Positions 54,782 through 63,617 of a stretch of 64,000 nucleotides of DNA are shown one piece after another. Below the pieces are notes generated by a model. It saw only the letters and a program-made list of their open reading frames with translations, was not told where the DNA came from and made no database searches. Origin of the DNA: Oscillatoria sp. FACHB-1407 (GTDB lineage Bacteria > Cyanobacteriota > Cyanobacteriia > Elainellales > Elainellaceae). The first letter of the stretch is position 1, and the number at the start of each line of letters is the position of its first letter. A program made the translations under genes and the position numbers. The DNA lies in contig NZ_JACJSA010000003.1 in NCBI RefSeq assembly GCF_014697545.1, positions 248,001 to 312,000 on the forward strand, written 5' to 3'.

Positions 54782-55663
54782 CTATCCTGGTCGATCACCT
54801 GCCTGAAAACGAAACCAGGAGTCGCGCAAAAATCGGGGGGCGGGATGTCGTGCGTCATATGCCACGATCACGTTAGTCAGTTCTCGTCCGGGTTGCATGA
54901 GAATTCTGCCTTGATACGCCAGGGCAGAGGACGAGCCACCGTCTAAGTTCATCGCTTCGCTACAACCGATCGCCCGCATGACACGAGCTTCTTGAGAGAG
55001 AGATAGCTCTCGCAGGAATGTCACCAAAATCAGCTTTTTGCCACTGGCCGGAAAGCCGATCGCCGAACGGGCTGCCACTCCAAAAATTCGCGGATCGCGA
55101 AACCCCTCGGTGCGAGGAGCCAACCAGACGCGCCCATTGCGCAATAAGCGTGGACCTCCGGTAATGGAAAACCAATGCTGATGCCAACTGGGTCTGCCAT
55201 CTACCCGGGCTGTGATCAGTTCGGGGCGATTGCCAGCGCGAATTCCCAGCGTTGTTCCATAGTTTTCGTTGGGGCTGTACCGCAAAAACTCGCCCCCTGA
55301 CACCAAATTGCCCATGATGCGCCGTTCGGCATCTAGACTAAAAAACGTGCCACTGGTGACAAAGGCAGCATGATAACGTGCCACCATTTGCCCAAAGGAT
55401 TCGTCGCCATTTGTTCCGTAGGGGTTGCCCAGGTTGGGATTGTTGGCAAGTCCGATCGCCAAAAAGGTGTGAGGGTCAGATAAATCAATCACAGTTTGAT
55501 ATAGCGGCACTCCTGCAACGACGCTGCGCCGGAGATAGACTGACTGGGCGAGCGCGGGTGGTGTAAAGGAGGATAGCCCTGTAACCAACGCCGCCCCACT
55601 TAAAAACAGGAAAGACCGCCGCCCCAACTTGTTGGGCGTAGAAGAGGATTTAGAGACAGGCAT
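54782..55663 (-). CDS. Phosphodiester glycosidase (NAGPA) family protein, exported
   Basis: 293 residues. Twin-arginine-like signal (GRRSFLFLSGAALVTGLSSFTPPALA). Catalytic NAGPA/DUF2233 region: VTSGTFFSLDAERRIMGNLVSGGE, AARSAIGF, and GCSEAMNLDGGSSSALAYQG near the end. Family members hydrolyse phosphodiester-linked sugars (GlcNAc-1-phosphodiester) and occur on bacterial surfaces or in the periplasm. Substrate not determinable. ATG 55663. Confidence 0.9.
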   Translation of the reverse strand: MPVSKSSSTPNKLGRRSFLFLSGAALVTGLSSFTPPALAQSVYLRRSVVAGVPLYQTVIDLSDPHTFLAIGLANNPNLGNPYGTNGDESFGQMVARYHAAFVTSGTFFSLDAERRIMGNLVSGGEFLRYSPNENYGTTLGIRAGNRPELITARVDGRPSWHQHWFSITGGPRLLRNGRVWLAPRTEGFRDPRIFGVAARSAIGFPASGKKLILVTFLRELSLSQEARVMRAIGCSEAMNLDGGSSSALAYQGRILMQPGRELTNVIVAYDARHPAPRFLRDSWFRFQAGDRPG

Positions 55664-56229
55664 AACCTAATGAGAAGAGAAAAGAAATGCAGATGAGGGA
55701 TGAATGAGGGGAAAGGTTAATCGTTGAATTGTGAATGGTCGATTATGAGCGGCTCAGCTTCTTCCATTGCCCGCTGACCATTGACAGTTAACGATTGACT
55801 ATTAACCAATTAACCAATGACCAATGACTATTAACGATTGACCATTGACTACTGACTACTGACCATTAACTACTAACCATTGACTGTTGACAATTGACCA
55901 CAGGTCTCTCAGACCAACATAGTCCCCGCTATCATGCCCGAACAATCTTCGGTTCTTGCAGAATTGTCACAGAGGTTTGCAAAACAAAGTGGGGAATAAA
56001 GGGGCGATCGCACGTCGCGAACGGGCTGAAGTGATGCCGGAGCAAATTGCATCAAGGGCTACAGTCTCCGTATGAGTACTTAGCCAAAACTTTATATCCC
56101 AAATTCCTAGTTGAAGATTCAGTCAATCTACCTAAAATTAGTAGTCCTTCCGGAAAATTGCGGATATCGTCGTAGACATCAGGCATTGGTTTTCTGTTTT
56201 TAATTCTTGAAGTCAAACGGAACGAAGTT
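55664..56229. other. Intergenic region with heptamer-type STRR
   Basis: Bases ~55720-55900 are degenerate tandem heptamer-like units of ACCATTGACTATTAACG type (short tandemly repeated repetitive sequence). No gene; STAS promoter presumably at the right end. Confidence 0.7.
55720..55900. repeat. Short tandem repeat (STRR) of ACCATTGACTATTA units
   Basis: Repeated GACCATTGAC / GACTATTAAC / AACCATTGAC blocks, period about 7 and 14. Confidence 0.75.
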
Positions 56230-56565
56230 ATGCAAACCCTCCTTGCCCGTCCTCAAATCGCTGCAATTCAACCCTCTGGTCACATTAATGCAGCGAACGC
56301 CGATGAGTTTCGTCAGCAATTGTTAGCAGGCATCACCGCTCAACCTGCTAAAAATATTGTGGTAGACATGGAGACTGTGGAGTCAATGGACAGTGCAGGT
56401 TTGGTGGCATTAGTTGCTGCTCTGACTCATGCTCAACAGTTGAATAAGCGGTTGATGATTTGTAGCGTTTCTTCCCGCATCCGCATCATCTTTGAATTGA
56501 CTCAGTTAGATCGCGTTTTTGAAATGTTTGAAAACCGCACCGCAGCGGAAGTGGCGATCGCTTAA
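56230..56565 (+). CDS. STAS-domain anti-sigma-factor antagonist-like protein
   Basis: 111 residues, single STAS domain. The VVDMETVESMDSAGLVALVAALTHAQQLNKRLMICSVSSRIRIIFELTQLDRVFEMF pattern includes the SMDSAGL phosphoserine site of SpoIIAA-type antagonists. Acts in partner switching with an anti-sigma kinase not seen here. ATG at 56230. Followed by a strong hairpin at 56641-56681. Confidence 0.92.
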   Translation: MQTLLARPQIAAIQPSGHINAANADEFRQQLLAGITAQPAKNIVVDMETVESMDSAGLVALVAALTHAQQLNKRLMICSVSSRIRIIFELTQLDRVFEMFENRTAAEVAIA

Positions 56566-56640
56566 TTAATGGTTTCAAGACCACGTTCCAAAGGTACCGT
56601 TTACTAGCAAGCTTCATTAATTCTTGAGATTGGGTTTGAA

Positions 56641-56681
56641 AAAGGGGATGAGGAGGGTAGTGATGCCTCCTTATCCCCTTT
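56641..56681 (+). terminator. Hairpin after STAS gene
   Basis: AAGGGGATGAGGAGG (56642-56656) pairs with CCTCCTTATCCCCTT (56666-56680), one mismatch, loop GTAGTGATG. Confidence 0.75.
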
Positions 56682-56725
56682 AGTCTTGATCAAGAATGAG
56701 TAAGGTACTGACAATCTTGCTGAAA

Positions 56726-56826
56726 TATAGCTTTAGTCAGAAAGCTTAAGACAAAAGCAATGGTTGAAACACTGATTTTAGGGGGTTTCCTGACTCGCCT
56801 CCACTTTATCGGTGGCTACGACCATA
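56726..56826 (-). repeat. 105-bp TATAGC-family repeat, reversed
   Basis: TATAGCTTTAGTCAGAAAGC at left and GGTGGCTACGACCATA at right; minus-strand copy of the family. Confidence 0.7.
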
Positions 56827-57031
56827 TAGCCCAAAGCATCAGCCTCATATGGATTGAATTCAGTTTAATTCAGTCGAGCGGTGAACTTTGTTCTGATAAC
56901 CGCGAATTGATTCGGCTTACCTCGAATTGATGTGGTACGAGAGAGAAGTACGGAGGCTTTGCTTCCAGATAGCTTCTACCCCCGTCCCACATCTCGTTTT
57001 ACCAGACCCTTTGGGCGCGATACATCAAAAT

Positions 57032-57286
57032 TTAAGCTCGGCTCTGTCGCTTTGCGCGATTGAGTCGTCTGAGTCGGTGGATTGCCAATCCACACAACCC
57101 AATAAACATAATGTCTACAGCGATCACCGCTCCGACTTGTTGCCAGAGCTGTGAGGGGTTGGGGCAAGCAATTGGTGGTTCATGGGAGCACAGATAATCC
57201 CAGATGACAATCCAGGGAAGCGTTCCAAAAATCCACAGAATCCCAATGACAAGCAAAGAAACCCACAACTTCACCATCTGCGTCAC
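57032..57286 (-). CDS. Small two-helix membrane protein, unknown
   Basis: 84 residues with two clear membrane helices (VKLWVSLLVIGILWIFGTLPWIVIW and VGAVIAVDIMFIGLCGLAIH) around a polar loop with two Cys (LCSHEPPIACPNP), and a basic C-terminus. A ribosome-binding site GAGGTGA lies ~7 bases upstream of the ATG at 57286. Family unknown. Divergent from the next large gene. Confidence 0.72.
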   Translation of the reverse strand: MTQMVKLWVSLLVIGILWIFGTLPWIVIWDYLCSHEPPIACPNPSQLWQQVGAVIAVDIMFIGLCGLAIHRLRRLNRAKRQSRA

Positions 57287-57747
57287 CTCATGCAGTTATT
57301 GAACGTCAGGCACTCAATGAGCGGCTTTATTAGTTTCTGCTACGACAAGCGGTTAGCCTGCTCTCTCAAGAGATAGAAATTCTTGATTTTTGAAGTCATA
57401 TTGCTCTGAAAGTTCCCTGATGTGTCCAGAGTGTTGGCAACGATCTCACCTCATAAGTGGAGCGATCGCCACTCCGCGACAGAGCTACATTGCAGCGGAA
57501 TCAAAGTTAGCTCCCATCGGTGGACGCAATTTTGATAGCAATGGTAACTCAACAATATTTCTGGGCAGATTAAAAACAGCCAGTAAGTGACCATCTTGCA
57601 TTGATGCCCCATCGCCCCAAGGTCTGTACTGCTCATCCTTAGCAAGCCAAAAGCTTAGCAAGCCAAAAGCTTAGCAAGCCAAAAGCTTAGCAAGCCAAAA
57701 GCTTAGCAAGCCAAAAGTATTTGTCACCATAAACTCAGGGAATAGCT
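57287..57747. other. Intergenic region before the 1132-aa protein
   Basis: Contains five tandem 16-bp units at 57638-57717. The rest carries no gene that I can support (a short ORF at 57390-57590 has no coding character). Confidence 0.5.
57638..57717 (+). repeat. Five tandem copies of a 16-bp unit
   Basis: CTTAGCAAGCCAAAAG repeated five times perfectly. Ends 30 bases before the start codon of the 1132-residue gene, so it is in the promoter or leader. Confidence 0.95.
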
Positions 57748-60700
57748 ATGCCTACCTCAGTAGACCTCAAAGGCGTCCGAATCTCTGGACTGGAGGTTAC
57801 TTCAGCCTTCGTAAACGGTCAAATTTATCAATTTTCTAATATCTCCATTGGCGTTCTACCTCCTCTAACGGGCAGTAATCCCAGCAACACTGATCTCGTC
57901 CAGGTCAGTAACGGTAGTCTTTCCTACGATGGCAACACCTTAACCATCACTGGAGCATTTTCCGCGATTAAACCAAACGCTGGTTCTCAAGAGGACAGAT
58001 TTCTCTACCAGGGCACGTTGACCTTCGACAGTTTGGATATTGCTAACGGCAGTGGCAGCCCTGATGATGCCTACGCTATTACAGCAACGGCTTCTGTGTC
58101 TGGTGCTTTGTTGCCCTACACCTTCATGCCTCAGAGCTTGACCTTTCAATCCGGGGGCAAAGACAATCCCCACACGCTAGTTGCCTCAGGACAAGTTACT
58201 CCAGGCGATAGCTACACCGATGTGTTTAATGCCTTTAACTTAGACGCCGTAACCCTGACCTACGGTGACGACCAGATCACCAATAATCTCAACCTTAGCC
58301 TTCAAGGTGGAAATTTTGATGTAGAGCTACCCTTCCTGGAACACTACAGCTTAGAAGCTGAGGGAGCAAACCTTGAACTGAGTATCAATCCCTTTAGCCT
58401 GATATTGACAGGCAGTTACAACCTCAAAGAGAAAGATGAAGAAGCACAAGACAAGACCGTTGGGAGTTTGCTTTTGAGTGGAGCAACCAATTCAATTGCC
58501 AACGCGATCGTTTTTCAACCATCCGCAACGGATGCATTCAGCTTCAACGGTTCCATTGCCCTCAGCAATATCAAACTCTTTGATGAGGATGCGATGAATC
58601 AGTGGATTGGATTCAACTCGCTAACCTACACCAGAAGTGGTGCCAATTGGACAGGTTCTGTGTTTGTCACGATCACACCTAATAAGGGTTGGGACAATGG
58701 CAGCCCTATTTTTGATTCTGAAAACGCTGAACAATTCGGTGGCACCATTGGATTTGTCAATGGTCGTCTCAATACCCTGGGATTTGATATTAACCTGCCA
58801 AACAGCCCTGGAATTCCCTTTGGTCCCATGGCTATCAAAGGGGGTGGTTTCTTTGTAACGGGACTTGCGCCAGGGCAACTCCGGGCACTAGCAGGCAACG
58901 TAGTGATGGCGTCCGAACTAACGCTGGAGGATACCCCTGTAGTCTCCTTGACTGCCGGAGTCGCAATCAACGAAGAAAGCATTGCTCTGCTGGTTGCCAG
59001 TCAGCAGGATATGTCTAACTTTTTGAATGAGATACAAGACGCTGAAAGTGGAACCAATGCCAGTGAAAGTGTCAGCAGCTACGCTGAAAACTTGCCGAAA
59101 GCGTGGGATGACGAAACTCCCGGTCTGAGCATTCTAGATGGCAGAACAAAAGCGAATGGTTCAGCCATTTTGGATTGGGAAAGTGGCATCTATGAGCTGG
59201 ATGTGTCCGTTTCTTTATCGATTCCAGATGTCGCAGAAGACTTTATCCAGGGACAGGCAACATTCTCCATTGATAGTAATCTTGACTTCAAGTTATTTGC
59301 TAATGTCGATGTCGTGATTCCCGACAGTATTCCGTTGATTGGTGGCAAGCAACTGGCGGACGTTGGAGGAATCATTAACTACACCAACAACAATAATCGT
59401 TCTGATGACTTTGCCGCAGGTTGGTTTGAAATTGACCTGGGGTTCTGGAGCAAGGAGGTTGGCGGTCAGGTGAACTTTGATGGAACGACGCGCCTCTTGG
59501 GGGCAGATCAGATTGCACAACTGGAGGCAGCAGGGGCAGAGTCGGTTACGCCAGCCCAGTCTCAGGGTCTTACCTTTAATCGTTCTGGTGAGACGTACAT
59601 GGCGATCGAAGTAAATTATGGCAGTCCGAACAACCGCCCCAGCAATGGTTTCTTTAGCCACGTCACGGCTACCTTTGAGGAAATCAATCCATCCTTCCTG
59701 GATGAATTCGTCCTACAGGACACGTTGAAAGCGGTTAATTTGCAAAGAGAGGCTCAGCTTGTCTACTCCACACCCACGTCTGATCTGTTCGTTTTGGGTG
59801 AACCCAACTCGCCAATTGATCTGACTCGATATCGGCTCACAGGCATTAACAATGGTTTGTTCACCAATTTTGATTATTCGTTTTACGACTTCAGCAATGC
59901 GGCTCCTCAAATTACGATTCAGCAGCTTGAGTTACAACAAGGAGCATCACGACTACAAACCACTTCACAGGCGCGATCGCAAGCCAGCAGGGGAACGGAT
60001 AGCGTCACCATTCACTATGGAGCATTTGATGCGGATTCCAGAGCGAAAGTTAGCCTCTACTATGACACCGATGGCGAAGGCTACGATGGAGTGTTAATCG
60101 CTAAAAATCTCAGAGAAAGGGATCGTCGGAGCCGTTACATCTGGGATACGCGCAACCTGGATGCGGGCAAATACTACGTTTATGCGGTGGTGGAAGATGG
60201 CGGGAATGTGCCCCAGATGCATTATTTCCATCGCCCCATTGTCATCTCAGAGGCGGGAGCGTCGGCTCGTGTGACCGGAGTTGAGGCAGCCTGGACGGGC
60301 AACGACAGCGTTACCTTAAGTTGGTCACCCGCCCGTGCTAGGGATATTGCCTACTATGCGATTGACTATACCGATCAAGCATCGGGCATTTCAGAAAACC
60401 GTACGGTGACTGTCGGCGGTAACCAAACGAGCCTCACCATTCCAGATTTGCAGATTGGTGATATCTATCGCTTCACGGTTCGGGCGATCGACCAGGACGG
60501 CAATGACAGCCTGGAGAGCGAGTCAGTTGCTGTGCTGGTAGGCAACCGAGCCACTGCCAAACTGGAGGCAGGAGAGTGGCATTCCATGGCTCGACCGGGA
60601 AGACGTTACACGGCGACTCTTGACCTGGAGGATAATGAAGCCGCAACGCTACTCAAAGCCCCGAAAGGTGCAAAACTTAATCAGGATGGTCGGTTCTCGT

Positions 60701-61146
60701 GGCGAGTTGCACCGACGGCTTCGGGATGGCAGGAAGTTCGTATCCAAGTCACTGACCCCTACGGTCGCCGAGAGGTGATTGAGCGACAGATTTTTGTCCA
60801 ACCTCGCCCAGGGCAGCGTTCCATCAGAGGTCAATCCTTTTCCCCTGCTGATCATCTTGTGGGTGAGGTGAGAGTGGGTAGTCCTGATCGGTTAACGGAT
60901 AATTCCCAAGCGCTTGTGGGTACGTTGAGAGACGATCGCTTTATGTTGCAGCCCAATCGTTTTATCCAGATTAAGCACTTTGACGATGGAGAAGATTATC
61001 TGCAAGTCAAAAACACGACGTTTGACGAGTTTGATATTGTGCAGCAGGGCAAGAACACCCTGATTCAACTCGATGGCAAGACCATTGCTGAACTCTATGG
61101 ACTTCGATCTTCCTTAATCACAGCTGCTGATTTCGTTCTATCGTGA
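57748..61146 (+). CDS. Large beta-rich putative type I-exported protein, unknown
   Basis: 1132 residues, acidic, no N-terminal signal peptide. Residues ~1-760 are a long beta-strand-rich region with no recognised family. ~775-835 resembles bacterial surface repeat domains (LYYDTDGEGYDGVLI...GKYYVYAVVEDG), ~840-930 is fibronectin type III (SVTLSWSPARARDIAYYAIDY...YRFTVRAIDQDGN), ~935-1025 an Ig-like domain. The last ~70 residues (DDRFMLQPN...NTLIQLDGKTIAEL) resemble RTX/type I C-terminal secretion ends. An ABC exporter gene starts 62 bases after the stop, so they may form an export pair. Confidence 0.85.
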   Translation: MPTSVDLKGVRISGLEVTSAFVNGQIYQFSNISIGVLPPLTGSNPSNTDLVQVSNGSLSYDGNTLTITGAFSAIKPNAGSQEDRFLYQGTLTFDSLDIANGSGSPDDAYAITATASVSGALLPYTFMPQSLTFQSGGKDNPHTLVASGQVTPGDSYTDVFNAFNLDAVTLTYGDDQITNNLNLSLQGGNFDVELPFLEHYSLEAEGANLELSINPFSLILTGSYNLKEKDEEAQDKTVGSLLLSGATNSIANAIVFQPSATDAFSFNGSIALSNIKLFDEDAMNQWIGFNSLTYTRSGANWTGSVFVTITPNKGWDNGSPIFDSENAEQFGGTIGFVNGRLNTLGFDINLPNSPGIPFGPMAIKGGGFFVTGLAPGQLRALAGNVVMASELTLEDTPVVSLTAGVAINEESIALLVASQQDMSNFLNEIQDAESGTNASESVSSYAENLPKAWDDETPGLSILDGRTKANGSAILDWESGIYELDVSVSLSIPDVAEDFIQGQATFSIDSNLDFKLFANVDVVIPDSIPLIGGKQLADVGGIINYTNNNNRSDDFAAGWFEIDLGFWSKEVGGQVNFDGTTRLLGADQIAQLEAAGAESVTPAQSQGLTFNRSGETYMAIEVNYGSPNNRPSNGFFSHVTATFEEINPSFLDEFVLQDTLKAVNLQREAQLVYSTPTSDLFVLGEPNSPIDLTRYRLTGINNGLFTNFDYSFYDFSNAAPQITIQQLELQQGASRLQTTSQARSQASRGTDSVTIHYGAFDADSRAKVSLYYDTDGEGYDGVLIAKNLRERDRRSRYIWDTRNLDAGKYYVYAVVEDGGNVPQMHYFHRPIVISEAGASARVTGVEAAWTGNDSVTLSWSPARARDIAYYAIDYTDQASGISENRTVTVGGNQTSLTIPDLQIGDIYRFTVRAIDQDGNDSLESESVAVLVGNRATAKLEAGEWHSMARPGRRYTATLDLEDNEAATLLKAPKGAKLNQDGRFSWRVAPTASGWQEVRIQVTDPYGRREVIERQIFVQPRPGQRSIRGQSFSPADHLVGEVRVGSPDRLTDNSQALVGTLRDDRFMLQPNRFIQIKHFDDGEDYLQVKNTTFDEFDIVQQGKNTLIQLDGKTIAELYGLRSSLITAADFVLS

Positions 61147-61207
61147 ATGAGCAACTTTGCTGTGAACAGACGTTAAGCTAGTGTCTGTAGCTTAGCAGAA
61201 CGGTACT

Positions 61208-62983
61208 ATGCGATCGCTCAATCGAGTCTTAGTCAGCCTCAAAGCCTATTGGCTCATTGTCATTGGGGCGATCGCTAGTTTGTTGTTGTTAACCGCAGCC
61301 AATGCGATTACCCCCCAACTGTTTCGTTGGGGTATTGATCAGGGTATTGCTCAGGGCAATCTACAAGTTGTGTTTTACAGTGCGATCGCAATGCTGTTGG
61401 TGGCGATCGCACGAGGTATTTTCAACTTTGGGCAAAGCTTTTGGGCAGAGCAGATTTCCCAGAATGTTGCCTACGATCTGCGAAATAGGATCTTTAAAAA
61501 GATTCAAAATCTAAGCTTTAGCTATCACGATCAAGCACAGACCTCGCAACTGTTGACGCGCATCACCAGCGACGTGGAGCAGATTCGCACTTTGATTGGC
61601 ACGAGCCTGATCCAGGTGGTTAGCTCGGTGGTGACGCTGGCTACGACTGCCATCATTTTGCTACTGATGAACTGGCGATTAGCGTTAGTCACGTTATCGG
61701 TGGTTCCGCTGGCAGGCTTACTGCTGGCTCGCTTCCTGGCAAAAAATCAGGCAACCTTTGCTCTGGCTCAAGAACGGTTGGGCGACCTCAACGCCGTACT
61801 GCAAGAAAACCTGATGGGCGTGCGGGTCGTGAAGGCATTCGTGCGAGAGTCGGCTGAGATGTCTCGCTACACCGACCTCAACGATGAGTTAATTCAGGTC
61901 AATATGCGAACGATTCAAGCGATTCGCAATACCTTTCCCTACATTTTCTTGTTAAGCAACTTGATTGGGGTTGCAGTGATTGCCTATGGTGGCTTTCAGG
62001 TGATCGAAGGCAGCTTTACCATTGGTGAATTAGTGGCATTTAATTCCTATCTATTGCTGCTGTTGCAACCGATTTTGTTAGTTGGCTTTGCGGCTCCTGT
62101 GATTGCTCAAGCTGCTGCCTCTGCCGATCGCGTCTACGAAGTCGTAGATGCCCAGATCGAAATTCGCAATCGTCTCAATGCTATTCCCTTAAAAGATTGC
62201 ATTGGGCGCATCACGTTTGAGAACGTCCATTTCCGCTATCCCGGTGCGACCACGGAAGCCCTCAAGGGCATCTCTTTTGAGACACGTCCGCGAGAACTGA
62301 TTGCCGTTTTAGGCATCACCGGATCGGGCAAAAGCACGATCATGAACCTGATACCTCGTTTCTACGATGTCACCAAAGGCTCCATTCGCATTGATGGGGT
62401 GGATGTGCGAGATCTGCAACTCGAAAGTTTGCGATCGCAAATTGGCATCGTCTTTCAGGAGACGACTCTCTTTTCCGGCACCCTGCGGGATAACATTGCC
62501 TACGCTAAACCCAACGCCTCACTGGATGAAATTATCGCGGTTGCCAAAACGGCTCAAATTCACGACTTTATCGACAGCTTGCCAGAGGGCTACAACACCG
62601 TCGTCGGAGAACGGGGCATTGGCTTGTCTGGTGGGCAAAAACAACGAGTGGCGATCGCCCGAACTCTTCTCACCGACTACCGCATTCTGATTCTGGACGA
62701 CAGCACCTCCGCCGTTGATGCCAAAACGGCGAGTCAGATCCACGAAGCACTGGATGATCTAATGCGCCACAAAAACTGCACCAGTTTCGTGATCGCCCAA
62801 CGCATCAGCACCATCAAAAACGCCGATCGCATCTTTTTAATGGATCAGGGCAAACTCGTCGCCTGCGGCACCCACGAGCAACTGATGCACACCAGCCCGC
62901 TCTATGCCTTCATTCTGGAATCGCAAATGCAAAAAACAGGGACTACACCGCGATCGAGCCTGCTCAAGCATCCTCCATTTTGA
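61208..62983 (+). CDS. ABC exporter half-transporter (membrane + ATPase)
   Basis: 591 residues. Six membrane helices in the first ~300 residues (type IV ABC exporter), then the nucleotide-binding domain: Walker A GITGSGKST (~370), Q-loop FQETTLFSGTL, signature LSGGQKQR (~473), Walker B ILILDDSTSAVD (~495) and H-loop QRISTI. MsbA/Sav1866-like, no N-terminal peptidase domain, so it could export lipids, drugs or the preceding large protein. ATG 61208, 62 bases downstream of the 1132-residue gene. Plasma membrane. Confidence 0.93.
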   Translation: MRSLNRVLVSLKAYWLIVIGAIASLLLLTAANAITPQLFRWGIDQGIAQGNLQVVFYSAIAMLLVAIARGIFNFGQSFWAEQISQNVAYDLRNRIFKKIQNLSFSYHDQAQTSQLLTRITSDVEQIRTLIGTSLIQVVSSVVTLATTAIILLLMNWRLALVTLSVVPLAGLLLARFLAKNQATFALAQERLGDLNAVLQENLMGVRVVKAFVRESAEMSRYTDLNDELIQVNMRTIQAIRNTFPYIFLLSNLIGVAVIAYGGFQVIEGSFTIGELVAFNSYLLLLLQPILLVGFAAPVIAQAAASADRVYEVVDAQIEIRNRLNAIPLKDCIGRITFENVHFRYPGATTEALKGISFETRPRELIAVLGITGSGKSTIMNLIPRFYDVTKGSIRIDGVDVRDLQLESLRSQIGIVFQETTLFSGTLRDNIAYAKPNASLDEIIAVAKTAQIHDFIDSLPEGYNTVVGERGIGLSGGQKQRVAIARTLLTDYRILILDDSTSAVDAKTASQIHEALDDLMRHKNCTSFVIAQRISTIKNADRIFLMDQGKLVACGTHEQLMHTSPLYAFILESQMQKTGTTPRSSLLKHPPF

Positions 62984-63088
62984 GGAGGGAAATGGGGAAT
63001 AGGGAGTAGGGAATTCAGAAGCAAGGGATCTAGATCACCTGTAAGAGTGATTTTGTTGCCTTACTCTTGTCGCTCCTTCCCCATTGGC

Positions 63089-63094
63089 TACAAT
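63089..63094 (+). promoter_or_regulatory. -10 element of the 6S RNA candidate
   Basis: TACAAT seven bases upstream of the proposed RNA 5' end. Confidence 0.6.
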
Positions 63095-63100
63095 AGGGAA

Positions 63101-63286
63101 AGGTTCTACTGCGGCGTTGGTGACTGCCAATAACGTTTTATGATCTACAACTCTACTCATAAGGGGAGCAAGATGTTTCAGTGGCAGTAGACTGGGCAAG
63201 TACCCAGAAACTTAAAACTGGAGCCAAGAACCCCACCTGGATTTATCCAGGTCAAAAACTGAGGTAAGACGGCGTTGTGGGGAACT
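63101..63286 (+). ncRNA. ssaA: 6S RNA candidate (RNA polymerase regulator)
   Basis: About 185 nt, the usual cyanobacterial 6S length. Its two ends form a closing stem: 5' GUUCUACUGCGGCG (63103-63116) pairs, with one bulged A and G-U pairs, to 3' CGUUGUGGGGAAC (63273-63285). A central CTTAAAACTG and a terminal CACCTGG-ATTTAT-CCAGGT hairpin (63233-63250) correspond to features of E. coli 6S RNA. A promoter -10 TACAAT precedes it and T-rich ATTTTTTA follows. Such RNA mimics an open promoter and binds sigma-70 holoenzyme. Identification is by structure and pattern, not by a search. Confidence 0.7.
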
Positions 63287-63440
63287 CATTAATTTTTTAT
63301 CCCTTGTCATTGCGACGAGGGAATTTTTGTTTAAGGACTGAGTGCTGAGTGATGGGGTTAGGGTGAAGGTTGCGTCACGCTTTGCAGGGCTGATGGAGTG
63401 TGGGGTGATAGCGTGACGGGGTGATCGGTGAACCGTAAAG

Positions 63441-63460
63441 ACGCGATTAATTGCGTCTCT
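63441..63460. repeat. GACGCGATTAATTGCGTC palindrome copy
   Basis: Same palindrome-plus-flank (GGTGAACCGTAAA on the left) as at 46726-46757, reversed. Confidence 0.75.
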
Positions 63461-63570
63461 TTCCTCCACTCCCTCACTCTCCCACTCCTTTACTCCCTCC
63501 CTCTCCCACTCCCTCTTCCTTCCCTCCTCATACTTCAATTCAATTCTTTACTTTTCTCCACGGTACACGT

Positions 63571-63576
63571 TATAGT
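63571..63576 (+). promoter_or_regulatory. Putative trxB -10 element
   Basis: TATAGT about 42 bases before the trxB start codon; the -35 is unclear. Confidence 0.4.
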
Positions 63577-63617
63577 GGTTAAAGCGTAGTCGTTATGAGT
63601 TCATTCAAGTACATCTA

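Larger units (their letters stand above)
56566..57031. other. Intergenic region with terminator and repeats
   Basis: Terminator (56641-56681), reversed 105-bp repeat (56726-56826), a 167-bp-family fragment (~56880-56935: TAACCGCGAATTGATTCG), then ~100 bases of unremarkable sequence. Confidence 0.6.
62984..63617. other. Intergenic region with 6S RNA candidate and repeats
   Basis: Purine-rich GGGAATAGGGAGTAGGG near 62990-63012, the 6S-like RNA (63101-63286), then the GACGCGATTAATTGCGTC palindrome (63441-63460) and CTCCCACTCC short repeats (63464-63530), and the trxB promoter. Confidence 0.65.

Noticed and set aside
57390-57590. Plus-strand ORF of 66 codons before the large exported protein
   Set aside because: No ribosome-binding site, no coding bias or recognisable motif; treated as spacer.
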